A stretch of DNA of 64,000 bases from Chondrosia reniformis. Taxonomy: Eukaryota; Porifera; Demospongiae; Chondrillida; Chondrillidae. A program made the position numbers and the translations under genes. The notes below the pieces were generated by a model. It ran no database searches, was not told the origin of the DNA, and saw only the letters and a list, made by a program, of their open reading frames with translations. Below are positions 31,414 through 44,500 of this stretch, one piece after another. Position 1 is the first letter of the stretch. Each line of letters starts with the position of its first letter. The stretch spans positions 2,232,001 through 2,296,000 of the forward strand of contig OX359197.1 of NCBI GenBank assembly GCA_947172415.1, read 5' to 3'.

Positions 31414-32907
31414 TTAGGAATAGGTTTGTTTTTTCCATAGATAAAGCTCATCATTAAGTAATGTGGCTAGCTGTTGATTGTAAGGTGTAAAGAATTCAAC
31501 TAATATCGTTTCTGTCTCATGACTCATGTAAAGTGAGCTGTTTGAATCTGCTGAAACTCCTGGGTTTTTGTAATTATACGTACCAGTCAGAGAATTTCTG
31601 ATGCCATTAACTGGCCATGGCAGGTCCAAAAAACTGACAAGTTGATGCAAAATTTTGCTATGATTGCTAAGTTCTTCAGTTCGAATGAGAAGAAATCTCT
31701 CCTTAGGAATGTAATGAAGCCAATAATACAATGAATAGTAATAAATTGAGCTTCCCAGTGGGAGAAAGACGCAGCTAGGTATCCTCTTGTCAGGTACAAT
31801 GTGATTTTTGTAATCATATATACACATACTACCATCACCTTGAGTAAGCTCCATGCACTCATTGAAGGCTGTTGTGTGTTGTAATACTGCTAAATGCAAC
31901 CAGTATCTTCTCACTTTGTCATCATTAAGAGCCCCCTTCTTTTTTAAGCTTATAAAACATCGTTTATTAAAGTAGTAAAACCCCGACCGGACTAGAAGGA
32001 CTGGATCTCTCATTACAATTATAAACCTTTGTTGCTTGAAGAGTTGTGAGTACATGTATGGCATGAACCCCGGTAATACTGAAGTAGTAGTTGCTCTAAA
32101 TGGCAAACGGTAAGCTGCTAAAACACTGCAATCACCAGTTATCATGTTGGTATATTTGTTAATATTAAAGGCAGCTGGAACAAAATGAGCAAGATAGCGC
32201 TTAAAATATAACGAACTTAGCGGTTCAGCTGTCTTGTAAGGATACCATGTCCACCAATGCAACTCCTTTTTTTCAGGTCTAGCAAACATTTTGATTGTTG
32301 TTATTAAGGAATAAAGTGAGGTAGTTCCTGTTTTAGCATAACCCAGTAGAAAGAAATAAGGCAGGCAATAAAGGTTTCGTTCTCGACTGCTTTCGGAATG
32401 TGCTCTTATTGGAACACGCAAGTAAGAAGTCGGGCGAGTCGCTATGTATTTCTCTTTTAGTTTAACTGAGTTTTCATCTAATTTCTGGCTGACACCGGGA
32501 AATTGGAGGCGTTTAATAACAGATGGTATCTGTAAGTCGGAATACCAACACGGATTTCTAAATTCGGAGATGTACTCATCCGGAAGATGGGACTTCAGCG
32601 ACGCTATATATTCATCCATTATCAATAGTTTCTGATGTAATTTGTTTTCCAGTGGCAAATTACGAACGTTCTCCTCTAAGTATTTTTGAATACCAGTTAA
32701 TGGTGATTGCGTCGTTACCTTACTTTCGACAGTAGTTGCAAGTGCATGCGGTGTGCTTGGAAAATGAGATTCACTGACACTCACCGCTTCGTTAGATATA
32801 TCCAAGTGGCTACCAGTCTGTAGTACTAAGACTATTGACAAAGAAACAACAGCAAGCGCAAGGAGATGGCGCTTGAAGCGACACGCTAATATTCCAGGCA
32901 TGCTCAT
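31414..32907 (-). CDS. CHST15-like carbohydrate sulfotransferase, copy C, intact
   Basis: A 497-residue single-exon type II Golgi enzyme. The membrane anchor is at about 13-30 (LLALAVVSLSIVLVLQ). The 5'-phosphosulfate loop GYAKTGTTSLYS is at 189-200, followed by KKELHWWT, which matches the KEPHWWT segment of CHST15. The 3'-phosphate site VMRDPVLLVRSGF is at 298-310. The C-terminal block FFTPYNQQLATLLNDELYLW matches the end of CHST15. CHST15 adds 6-sulfate to N-acetylgalactosamine 4-sulfate in chondroitin sulfate; the exact acceptor in this animal is unknown. This is the only fully open copy of the three and lies upstream of sulfatase B on the same strand. Confidence 0.88.
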   Translation of the reverse strand: MSMPGILACRFKRHLLALAVVSLSIVLVLQTGSHLDISNEAVSVSESHFPSTPHALATTVESKVTTQSPLTGIQKYLEENVRNLPLENKLHQKLLIMDEYIASLKSHLPDEYISEFRNPCWYSDLQIPSVIKRLQFPGVSQKLDENSVKLKEKYIATRPTSYLRVPIRAHSESSRERNLYCLPYFFLLGYAKTGTTSLYSLITTIKMFARPEKKELHWWTWYPYKTAEPLSSLYFKRYLAHFVPAAFNINKYTNMITGDCSVLAAYRLPFRATTTSVLPGFMPYMYSQLFKQQRFIIVMRDPVLLVRSGFYYFNKRCFISLKKKGALNDDKVRRYWLHLAVLQHTTAFNECMELTQGDGSMCIYDYKNHIVPDKRIPSCVFLPLGSSIYYYSLYYWLHYIPKERFLLIRTEELSNHSKILHQLVSFLDLPWPVNGIRNSLTGTYNYKNPGVSADSNSSLYMSHETETILVEFFTPYNQQLATLLNDELYLWKKQTYS

Positions 32908-34990
32908 CTATGTAACCCGACTGTCTGGCAGGCATCGACAACTGATGAAGCGATTATTGAGGGGCGGAGCTTATTCTGGCGCGTCTCCGCAGCATATACA
33001 TTTCAAGACATGACGGATATTCTTTTCAGCGCTTTTAACTTTACGAAACTATTCCCGACAGCTTGTTCTTGTCATGCATTTAATCACGGAGTACATTTTT
33101 AGTTATATGTGTTCCTTCTATAGTATATGTATCTCTTAATGTAGATGATGCCATTGCGCCGGGATTATAATGGCGATTTTTAAACTTAGCAGAGTTAGTA
33201 AAACGTAGTCGATTCTAAGCCTAAAAAATTCCAACGTGTTATAAATGTGAAATTTTCTTCGCCCTAAATCTTATAACTAGCAAACGTGCGCACGCGTCTC
33301 CCTTTTTTCCTATGCACATTCACAATTTAATTATTGACCAACTCATTACAAAAGAATACTCAATAGGAGGTGAATAGGAGTTAAAGAATTAAAAGTAATG
33401 TCAAAAATAAATTGTTAAAAGAGTATTCTCACTTTTGTTTTACTTATTCATTTAATTTATTTATCTGGGAATTTGTTGTACAAGAGCAATTAGGTGATCA
33501 TAATTCACTTGGAAACCGACATTGCACTCATTACCTTGGAAACTTCATCCCTGACATTAATACCTTTATTACATAAGATACATTGAATAAAATAATTAAA
33601 AATGAACTACGCATAATGCTATAAGGAAATAGTTCATATGATATGGATAGTAACTGTTGTATCTATTGGAGTAGCTAGTAGTAAGGGATGCTTAGCAAAT
33701 GTACTTTTTTACTACTGCTGTAAAGTAGTCAAATCTTTGAAAACCTTTATACACTCTTTACATAGATAGCTAGAACTAGTTTCTACGATCCAGAAAACAG
33801 GACAAGCTTTACCTTTCATAACGGCGCGCGGCTGCATGGAGGAGAATTAAATCATTGAGGTGGTGCAGTAGATTAGATATGTGATCATACTTGAATGTGC
33901 TGCAGACAAGAAAGTACATTTGGCAGGGTCAATAAACTGGAAATCTCATTCCCTATCCTCATGTTAAGTACAACTTAAAGGTCAGCCATCTTTTCAATTT
34001 TCTTTTCTTCTCATTTTTCTCGTGCATGGTCATTCATTTTCAATCTTATCACATATACGGTATGAACCTAAATTTTCATGGGACTAAACTTTTGCAGTTT
34101 TCGCGGATTGGCAGCCATCCGCGAAAATTTAGGTCCATACGGTACTTTCCTTTGTTTTCATCCAATCACATTTTATATTCCCACGCAGGACCTGCAGCTG
34201 CATGAAAACCTTTGTGGGTGCATGGAAAAAGGGTACATGAGCTAGGGCTTTGGGAGACCTAGACTCTAATAAAAATGTCCTACAAAACATTACATTTTTA
34301 GCCCAGCCACAGCACTTTAATTAAGAAATTTTAACAATATGGTAATCAATGATTTATTGAGCATCAGCAACATATATTTAATACAGAAACCAGTTTAAAT
34401 AGGGGAAGGTGTGTCATGAGATGTGTGCAGTGTGTATCAAAGTGAAAACATAGCTAGGGTGAATGTTGAGTGTGTGTTAATTTGTAATATAATGTCATTC
34501 CATATGGCATCCTGGTTCATGTATCTCCTCGAGCTCATCATTGCTGCATGATCGATGAAGACTTCTGGGTCGAAAATGTCCAAATCTGTTAAAATATATA
34601 TATGTTGCTGATGCTCAATAAATCATTGATTACCATGGTGATCGCATGCAACAAATACTCCCTATTCATGTATTACTAATATTATGTATTACTAAAATGA
34701 GGATATATATATACTAACACCTGAAACAAAATACAACATTAACATAGACTTTAAATTTACAATGGCCAATTGCAAATAATAATGATAATTCAATAATCAT
34801 TATTATTATATATATTAAAGGTACAGCCCCATCAGCACAATACTGGTATGAATAGGGGACCATATACAAAAAATAAATGAGTAAATATATTTCTAACATT
34901 TGAAATAAATATAAAAATTCAGAATAGGAATTAATTTAACTCCATAAAATAAGTCATTATTCTTCTCCTGAAGACTTGATCACCAGTTTT
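32908..34990. other. intergenic region upstream of the sulfation array
   Basis: The right border of the duplicated block is at about 32905; upstream of it the sequence does not match units A or B. It should hold the promoter of sulfotransferase C. One small MITE is at 34059-34143; otherwise nothing recognised. Confidence 0.5.
34059..34143. mobile_element. short fold-back MITE
   Basis: The ends cggtatgaacctaaattttc and gaaaatttaggtccatacgg are inverted copies around a 40-base centre. A worn relative may lie at 45600-45695. Confidence 0.7.
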
Positions 34991-34995
34991 CCTTA

Positions 34996-37325
34996 TTTCT
35001 AGGGTAAAAAATTCCATTCCTGTCCAGCTTTGTAGAAGTAGGACTTAGCTAGCCAATTAGACTTAGGAGTTGGCAAGTAAATGTCACTTGCTCTCCTAGT
35101 AGATCGCAAACCTAACTCTTCATGTGTTTTGAATTGCTTGGCCATATAACTGGGTACTTTGCGAACTATGTACTTCCTTGTGCACTTGGCCCTAAACATA
35201 CTCCTCCGACAACTCAGGGACATCCAACCAAGCTTGCACTTCATAACTGCTGACGGGAAGTCCCTCTGATGGATGTTTAGAATCATCCTCATTCCTGCCT
35301 TCTGGATTCTCTCTAACTTGGTGGCACTCTCCTTGGAACACTCTGCCCATACAACAGCACAGTAGTCCAAATGGGGTCGAATGAATGATTCAAACAGCTG
35401 CTTTTTCATCTTGAAAGGCAGTGCACTCTTTACCTTATATAATAGGGATAGACTAGAGATACACTTCTTTCTCACTCTGTCAATATGTTCCTTCCAAGTC
35501 AGCTACCGATCAACAGTTACTCCTAAGTACTTTACTTCTTCACAACTCTTTAGTACCACACCTTCCATTCTGACCTCCACTCTGTCAGCTTCTTTTTTCC
35601 TACACTTCTTTGAGAAAGTCATAAACTGTGTCTTTTTCACATTAACTTTTAGACCGTTCCGCTGAAACCAGCTAGTCATTCGATGAATATCCAGATCAAG
35701 TACCTCCATCAACCTTTCAACACTGGAATGAGAGTAGTACATTGTTGATCATTTTACAATCAGAGATGTAATTTGGAAGGTCATTAATGAAAATGCTGAG
35801 GAGCAGAGGCCCAAGAACAGAACTCTGGGGTACACCAGCTGTGACATCAGACCACTCAGACACTTCCTCACCATAGACTACCCTCTGTTTCCTGCCATTC
35901 AAATAATCTTGAAACCATTCCAAAACCTTGCCCCTGAGACCATATCTTGATAGTATCTCCAATAATAATGAATGACAGATTGAGTCAAAGACCTTGCTAA
36001 GATCTACAAAAATGGAGCCAACAATCTCACCCTTGTCCAGATTTCTCCTCCAATCGTCTACAACTTTCAGAAGAACATCTTGTGTGCAATACCCAACTCT
36101 AAAGCCTGATTGAATTTCATTAAGAATATTCTGCTGCATTAGAAATCTGTATACTTGGGAAAACACAAGCGACTCAAATACTTTGGCAACAACAGGAAGT
36201 ATAGATATTGGTCGGAAATTATCTACATTTCTAGTTGTCCCTGCTTTCTTAGGAATAGAATAATCCTGGCTGCCTTCCATTCAGCTGGTATTTTTGAGGT
36301 GGCTAGGTTGGCGTTAAAGATGGCACATAAACTGTTGGAAGTTGCAGGAGCAGATAATCTCAACATCCTGGCGCTGATTTCATCTATCCCTGTTGCCTTA
36401 GAGACCTTCAATCTTGATAACTCCTTAAACACCTCCTCTTCCTTAAAGGGCTCAAATTCAAAAGAGTCCGCATGGACGGGGATATCCATAGAACTTCCCA
36501 TTGATGTAGCAGCCTCACTCAGATTAGAAAAATGTCTATTCAGTCTATTTACCATATCATTCTCAGTACTGACAGGTGAGGTAGATTCCCTTCCCAGGAG
36601 CTTATTTAGATGTCTCCAAATATTTCTTGATGAGCCTCTTTTTGATCCGGAAACTAGAGCTTCAAAATAAGCATGCTTCGCTTTCCTCAATGATGAAGTC
36701 ACACTGTTTCTGGTAACCCTATAACTGTTCCAAATGTCTTCTTTATTTAATTTGCTGGCCAAGGTCCTCAGTCGATTCCTCTTTCTCATCAGCTTTCTAA
36801 TATTCCCATCAATCCAGGGCAGAGAATCCCTGCGTATTCTACAAGTGATGACAGGAGCATGCTTGTTGAAAACCTTGAGAAATGTTTCTTTCCACTTACT
36901 CCAAAGATGATCAATATCACTGTCAGTTGATGCTAATGAAGACCAGGAATGTATAAGGTTGCCACTTGCATGCTGAGGCATGCACGAGCTCAAGTACATG
37001 TCATGCTGTAGCTGCTGCACCACTTCCTTAGTGCTTTTAGTGTAAGCCAGGTAAGCTGTTCCCTGATCCAAGTATAGCAGAAGTGGAGTCTTTCTCTTCT
37101 TCAGAATTGTGTGTCCAACATAATTCTGGAGTCTTTCGAGCTTGCTAGCCTGCACATCAGTACAACAGTTCCAAACGACATCACAATAATCAAACAGGGG
37201 GAGAATGTAGGAGTTATAGAACAACAGCATGGCATGCCTCAGAAGAAACCAAGACATCCGCCTGAGTAGATTTATGTCCTGGATACGTTGACTGTGATGG
37301 AAGCAATGTGGTTGTCCCATGAAAG
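34996..37325 (-). mobile_element. composite dead LINE
   Basis: From 37010 down to 35000 the minus strand gives, in broken frames, a linker region (RDSLPWIDGNIRKLMRKRNR), then reverse transcriptase blocks FRPISILPVVAKVFE, the catalytic FVDLSKVFD and GVPQSSVLGPLLLSIFINDL. After INDLPNYISDCKMI a deletion removes the YADD active site; the thumb and C-terminal part FESFIRPHLDYCAVVWAEC follow. The segment 37320-37010 is the C-terminal end of a different LINE (SYILPLFDYCDVVWNC) joined upstream, so the frame there is chimeric. No activity possible. Confidence 0.85.
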
Positions 37326-39863
37326 ATGTTCATTGATAGTGACACCTAGGAACTTGAAGCAGGGGAGCTGTTCAATTGGGGTATTCTGGAGCTCAATTAG
37401 ACATCCACTGGCTATAGTTCCTCAGAGTTGATGATAGTGTCTGACTAATATTGGTGACATGTTTGGATATTTTCTAACTTATTTTTCATCATAATGATAA
37501 ATGGGAATGGATCTAGCAAGGATATGAAGTTGGTTTGTTACTGCATAACGTCAAGCACACATGAGGGTGGTTAATATACTGCTTCACCGATATACCAGAA
37601 GGCATCTTAACGATTATTGGGCAATCGAGATGCAATTCTCCCTTTGCGGTAAATTCTTGCTTTCCAAAAGGAAACGCCCCCAAGTAGACTACGGGACAAT
37701 CATGGAAGGTATCAACAGTAGGACTATGTCTTGTTAAGTAAGTATTTGTCGATCTAAGTCTTTAATATCTGACCCGTAGTAACATGTACAGTATACACAT
37801 TTATAAGGGGTGAGTTTAACTTTATCGAGTTTCTTTTAATTTTATACAGTAAGACGTTTATTAACCGAGATACTCCGAACAGCGGACATTAGAACACCTA
37901 CCGTTTACCACCCGTTTATTGACATTTCCACTTTTAGGTGTAAATTTGTAGCCATAATATAGCCCTTGTATAGTTTGGGTAGCATTCTTAAGTGTCCAGT
38001 GTCTGTTGGATGACACATCTCAGAAACACGCAGCAAAAGATAATTTCGTTACTTTAGTGGAAGTTAGAGAATTAAATCACACATATTAGGCTTGCTATAT
38101 ACACCCGAAGAGTTTAGGCTGTGCCCAGTAATAGCTATTCCCTCAAGGCTGTTGGGCATTTTATGTAGCCTCGAATTTAGAAATATAACCTCTATTACTC
38201 TGTCGCTCTAAACATTTTTAAAGTGGCTATACATATGTGGTATAGACACAGCCATCACTTTTTGGAAGTTGCACTATGTATAGTCTGGGGATCAGAGATA
38301 ACAAGAATTATCAGATGATAGCCAACAGGAGTGTAGGATATAAAAACAGGCAGAAAATTGATGAGTGGGTATGGGTTGATATGTAAACATCTGTCTCAGT
38401 CTGGTGAAACAGTGGTGAGAGGGTGGATGAAAATAATAAACATGTACGTATAAACACACTATTATTTGGACAAGTTGCTGCATAGATTTTGTAGTTCTAG
38501 ATTAGAACTAGAAACAGTCAGCATGCTATAACTTGGAGATTTGGTGCCATTCCTGAATAGCTCTATCAGTGCCCGAGGAATTCTACCGAGAAGTTCCCCC
38601 TCTGTATGAATGGACTTCCAAGATTCATAAGCCAGGTACCCCTCTCCCGGGCAACTAATATCCTTTGTCAACTCGCCCACCTATATACCCTATAAAATGC
38701 CAGTGCACCCTTTATGGTAGACAGTCTCCTTTACATGTAGAGAACTCTGCTGGGCTCACCCCTTTTGTTTGACCTTGTATTATACACTATTCACTAGAAC
38801 TGGCTAATATATGTATAATATATTGATTTGAACTTGAACCCACAGTGCAGACCCATTTTAACAGAGCAAACATCTTTGCCGTCTGACGGGGTTGTTAAAC
38901 TTCTTTGATGCCTTGTTGCTGTATACCTGGTATACAGAGGGGAGATGTTCTAAGAGGTATTTGGCACAGCCATGGCATTGTGGCAAAGGGACTCTCCACC
39001 TCTGCTCAACCACACCCCTTCTGGAACCCGTATGTTAAACCTTCACAGTATTATACTCAAGAATGGATCCAATAATTCCAATTTACTGACCACTAAGTTC
39101 GCAATTAAGAAGTATCTCTCCTCTACCTGAATACCAGAGTCACCTGTCATGATTATGGTTCTCTGTTCACCATATAGGTCATAGGCATAGACCAGTATTT
39201 GGATTATGACATCCCATCCTTTGGCCAATACGCAAGTACTGCATGCGTGCAGTGGCCAACAGGTTTCTCACCCGAGCAGACAGAATTTGTATACACGTGT
39301 AAGCTCAGGTATGCAATATCAGAGCTAATCCCTGCGCCTTGCCAAGATAGCTCACAGAACGCTAGCAGAGTGATCACTGAACGGTTAACCACACTGACAA
39401 AATGAATCCATATCAGCTGCAACTACAGCAGCTAGTACAATAGGTGATAATACTTAAACATTAGTTTAGTGGTATGGTAAACATAATACCACATAGTAAA
39501 CAGTCCTATGATTAACTAAATAATCTAAGGTTACACACGTCTGTTCCTGACCTTGATGAATCCTAAGATGCATGTGATCAAAACATAGAGGCATACCCCA
39601 TAGAGCTTGTTAAGAGGAATTGGTACCTCACATCAAGGTCCAGGCCTGTCCCTAAGCTAGCTAGATCGACTCAAGGCCATGCTACTTATCCATTTATCAT
39701 CTCACAGAATCAATTTAGAAGATATGTCCCCATTGGAGATATGCATGTACATGCTCTCAACCACTCCCTGTCATGAGGCAGGTGGTCAACTTGAAGGACC
39801 ACATTCCCCTCCAGCAATGGGCAGGTGTGGTATGCAGGATTTCCTGCATTGCCTATGCTAAGG
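37326..39863. other. gene-poor region with old open stretches
   Basis: Between 38460 and 39860 the sequence is less AT-rich and keeps unrelated open frames on both strands (for example minus 38680-38462, minus 39228-39043, plus 39199-39405). None shows a domain, a splice phase or a start I can support. An old mobile element or a decayed gene is likely. Confidence 0.3.
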
Positions 39864-40007
39864 AGTATACGGTACCTTTCAAAATAAACTATCCATACTA
39901 CAGGTTACTTACAGGTATACGGACGGGTTTGCTACGGGTTTAAAGTGGGAAAAAACAGGTACGGGTACGGGCGTATTACAGGTAGTTTATTTTGAAAGGT
40001 ACCGTAC
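39864..40007. mobile_element. MITE with about 30-bp inverted ends
   Basis: The left end gtatacggtacctttcaaaa followed by taaacta is mirrored by tagtttattttgaaaggtac followed by cgtac. The 144-base element has no coding content. Confidence 0.8.
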
Positions 40008-40107
40008 AGGTTTCTTGATCAACACTCTGGTAAGACATAAGTTATCAATATAATAATCAGCGTCAGAGTTTAAGACCATGCATTACCCAGGAGTTAATTA
40101 TTATATC

Positions 40108-40370
40108 TAGGCACTCTCTTGTTGTATCTAGACACTCTCTTGTTGTATCTAGGCACTCTCTTGTTGTATCTAGGCACTCTCTTGTTGTATCTAGGCACTC
40201 TCTTGTTGTATCTAGGCACTCTCTTGTTGTATCTAGGCACTCTCTTGTTGTATCTAGGCACTCTCTTGTTGTATCTAGGCACTCTCTTGTTGTATCTAGG
40301 CACTCTCTTGTTGTATCTAGGCACTCTCTTGTTGTATCTAGGCACTCTCTTGTTGTATCTAGGCACTCCC
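40108..40370. repeat. 21-bp minisatellite, about 12 copies
   Basis: The unit ttgttgtatctaggcactct plus one base is nearly perfect across all copies. Open frames on both strands here are artefacts of the 21-base period. Confidence 0.92.
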
Positions 40371-41065
40371 TATAGTACTGCATGTATCTCCACTCCACCA
40401 ACCCCATTCCAGCAGTATTCTGTTACTCATAGCCTCACAAAGACCCACCTTTTATACATGATAATGTCCTTCAGATGGTTCATCTATTGTCTTCAGTAAG
40501 TTGCATGATGCAGTTATATGGAAGAATCCTCATCTTCATATCATCAATCTGTTCATAAGATCTAAAAGAGCACAGAAACACTGGTTTTGACACCCTTCAC
40601 CAACAGTGCAAAGACCTATGTACAAATCTATGTAGGTCTTTCTGCCAGATCTAACGTATATCAGGTGTAAAAATCTGGCAAGCCTATTAATTAAAACACA
40701 TTTTTACAACATTCAATGAAAAAAACTGCAAGGATTTACTGTCATCCTTCCAAATTCCTGGAATCTTTAATTAGTCAGTATTGATAACCAAAAATGAAGC
40801 TATGTAAGGCTAGATAAAACCTAAGGTGAAGTGTTACCCAAGCAATGCAACAGTTAGCGATCTTACAGATGGCAAATACAGACTGTTTCATTTAATTAAT
40901 CATTTGTAGGGTACAATTTGTTAACCATATAAGAGCTTCATCATACTTTCCTCTTTCTCTGACATGTAAGGATAAAATTACATTGATTTTGTCTTTTGTT
41001 TAAGTTTTGAATCATATCTATTACAAAATGTTGATATATCTTCTAACTGCATCGAACGTTTCTAT

Positions 41066-41188
41066 TGAAAGGATCATCTTTTGACTTTTAGAGCATCTAA
41101 AGAAGACCTTTGGGGTCGAAACGTCTGACACTCAAGAGAGACTACAAAACTTTAGACTCTCTAAAAGTTGAAAGGTGATCCTTTCACA
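41066..41188. mobile_element. fold-back element with hammerhead-like centre
   Basis: The arms gaaaggatcatcttttgact and gttgaaaggtgatcctttca are inverted. Between them 41097-41125 reads CTAAAGA (consensus CTGATGA, two changes), a GACC/GGTC helix, GAAA and the palindrome ACGT followed by C. Same family as 15598-15720 and 63440-63538. Confidence 0.65.
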
Positions 41189-41584
41189 GTGATTAGTATT
41201 ATGTACATATAGCTGAGAGTGTACATATGGTCATGGTTTAATTGTTTTACTTATTGCCAACACAGCAGTTACCTGAAAATGAAATATGTATAAACATAAA
41301 TGTTTGTGTACATAACCTCTAACTAATGTAAGCAATGTGGCTTTCCTACTTTCCAATTATGGAGAGTATTCAATTCCAAGAATGATGGTCCCTTCTGCCT
41401 AAACATACTATACACATATACACACAAAAATAAGTAGATAAAATATATATGTATGTGTGTACATACATATATACTATAATCAAGACTTTCCTAATGATCT
41501 ACTATGTATAGGTACATATTCAAGGAAAATTTCTACATGTTAAATTTAATAAGAGTCAAATATATATAGGATATCTATGCAAGG

Positions 41585-44500
41585 ATGAAGAAAAGTAGAA
41601 ATCCTCATTCACCATTACTCTCTCCCAAGCATCCAGTAAAGGATAAGACTGAGGTTCAAGGATTAAAGCAAAGTTTTGATACTCATATACCAGATAATCT
41701 CGCTACTAAATCTAGATATCAACCAAAACACCAAATCCATGAGAATCTACCTGTTTCAGATCCACCTCCTCTTCCTCCAAAAGGACCTGTTATTCAAAAT
41801 CCTAACGTTCCTCCAGAGATTCCTAGAAAACCAGTTAAACTTCCTTCTCCTAAACCAAGCAGCAGAAGACAAAGACCGCCCCCATATAAATCTGTTTCTC
41901 AGATCCAAGCTCTTCAGGAATGTGTCAAAAATGTACAATTTCCTGTTATGATTCGTGTTGCTTCAGGAAGATATGATTACCTGGAGGAGAGGAAAACTAT
42001 ACCAACAGGTTAGTCCAACCCTTTAAGGTGTTTTAGCACCAAACTTACTATGCTCTCAACAAATTCTGGCAACCGTGTATAATTTCAAATCTATATGCAT
42101 TTACATAGAATGCATGAATTTTCATGTAAGCACTGCATCTACTAAATTTATATACGTATATATAGACCAGGAATTTGTTGCCTTATTTAAGAAAAGAACC
42201 AAAGTTGTCAGAGCTAAACCTGAAGACTACATGAGAATGTATTCAATTCCTATCAATTCTGCCATCAAGTTTATACCACTCTATGAAGAAGATAGCAGAT
42301 TTGATAAAGCTTCATGGGAGGGTGATTTTGATAATGTTGCAGATCTTCACAAGCTTGATAAATTGCCAAAAGTAAGTAAAAATCCATTATAAGAATAATA
42401 ATATATGTAATTAAATATAGTATATGGCAGAGTTGATGATGTACGTATGTAATTAAATACAGTATACGTATGACAGAGTTGATATTAGACATACCTTGAG
42501 GTCAGCCTTAAACACACACATACAATTGCCAATTGAAAGATTCAGAAGTAGTGTGATAAATACACACATGGAGACTAAAGTACATTTTAGCGGTCTTTTT
42601 GAATTGTTTTGAAGACTTAAATAATAGTTACATAGGTAAATGTGTGAAGCGACAGTGGAAACTGGTTAACGAATACTCCTTGGTACCATCCCTTTTAGTT
42701 ATCAGTAGTTTTTGTTAAACAATAGAACTGCTATAATACATTTATACGAAGTTTTGTATAATATACATACATATATGGTTAAAAATAGTCATTATGTGTA
42801 GCCTCTGTCATGTCCCCTGAGGGGCACAATGAGCAAATGGCAGAACCGAAGCTCTTTCTGTTATAGGGTTTCTGTTTTCTGAGTTTTGTACGCATTGTTT
42901 GTTTCCACTGTAATTGCACTAAAGCCTGTGCAAAAACTATATATGAAGAAGAAATGAATTATCATTGGATGATTTGGAGGTGATCATTTTAATAAGTTCC
43001 CCCAGCCAAGATGTTTGAAACATCAGTCACTTGGGTGGTTGGCGTAATATGTTCCAGTGATACGTACATAGTTCACTATTTGTGTATATGGGTCTTGTTT
43101 TATTGAGACCTGTGTACAGGAGCTATATACTGTTTGCAAAGTGTAAATATCTAATTTGGCTCTAGACATGTAGCTGATTCACGTTCTAAACTATTAACAG
43201 GCATGATCTTCTCACAAAGCAGAGACTCTACTTGGGACGATAAACCTTATATATCTACTACATAGTGATCTTAATCGACATCAGTCTTGAAAAGTTGTGA
43301 TTACTTGTTAACTAATTCACCATTTTAATGACGTCATAATCAGTCGAAGATTGCGAAACCATAATGGTTTTAAAATACAAATCTAATTCCTAAAATCTGC
43401 ATGTCATTGCCATCTATTATATCTCTTACTTTCACTAACTATTCATAACAGTCTTGCTTTTGATTTTGTAATTTATCAATTGGTCAGGACACACTCGCTA
43501 ACTGTAATCATTCCTGTAGGTGTAACTAACCTTAAAACAAGTTGTCATCCACTTATAATGTAGTGTTACATACTTAGGAAATCACTTTAATGTATTATTC
43601 ATGTTTTCAGAATTATAGTGGTGTTGTAGATTATTCATATGCAATTTTACCTACGTATGTACACTGTATATAGGTTTTGGCTGTTACACGTGATATATTT
43701 GATTCGGATAGAAAACCTATTAAATCAGGAACTTACTTGTTTCAACTGCAAAAGAAGGTAAAAAGAAAAGGAGAAAGAGGAATAAAAGCAGTTGATCATC
43801 TTGGCAAAAAACATTCCTTTTTTGAAAATGAAAGAGTTTCTTTCAGTAGCCGAAGAGATCATATTAAAATGTTTGTGTATGAATTTTCCAAATTTATGAC
43901 TTTTCCTGTGAAGGTTCAAGCCAGAGTACCTGTGGAAGTGGAGAATCTGATGAGAGCTGAGGCTCTTGGCTCAGAGCCATTTATTGAAGATTTTTCCATT
44001 TTGAACTTCGAAAAGTTAGAAGATGAAACTACTATTGTAGTGTATATGGATATAGCCAACCTTAATTTAAGTCTAACCAGTATGGAATATATCATGGAAA
44101 TTCCAACTGATATTGAGATTGATGTAAGCAATACAACTCAACCATCAATGAATATATACTGTACAGCTAACGCACTTGTTCAGACATACATGCAAACCAT
44201 TCTCTTACTCCAAGTTAGCTATGTTTAATTGGTTGATTTAATTTCTTCTAATGATATTCCATATTGACTGTAAGACATATGTATGTATGTATAAATATCT
44301 GCATATGTGCATGCAGGTGCAAATTATTGAATTTGAAGAAGAAAGGAACCAGAAGGAGATGTATGAAGCTGTTGTCCATTTCTATGAAATCCTTGGATCA
44401 GGAAATCAGAGTTGTGATAATCCTTATTCTTCATCAGGACAGAGGATTTTAAACTCCAATGTAGACAATACATATGAATGTGCTACCGAGTTGGATGACA

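Noticed and set aside
40063-40499. Repeat-protein frames (RECLDTT, LYLGTLL, RYNKRVP)
   Set aside because: A 21-base tandem repeat explains them; no start, domain or splice signal supports a gene.
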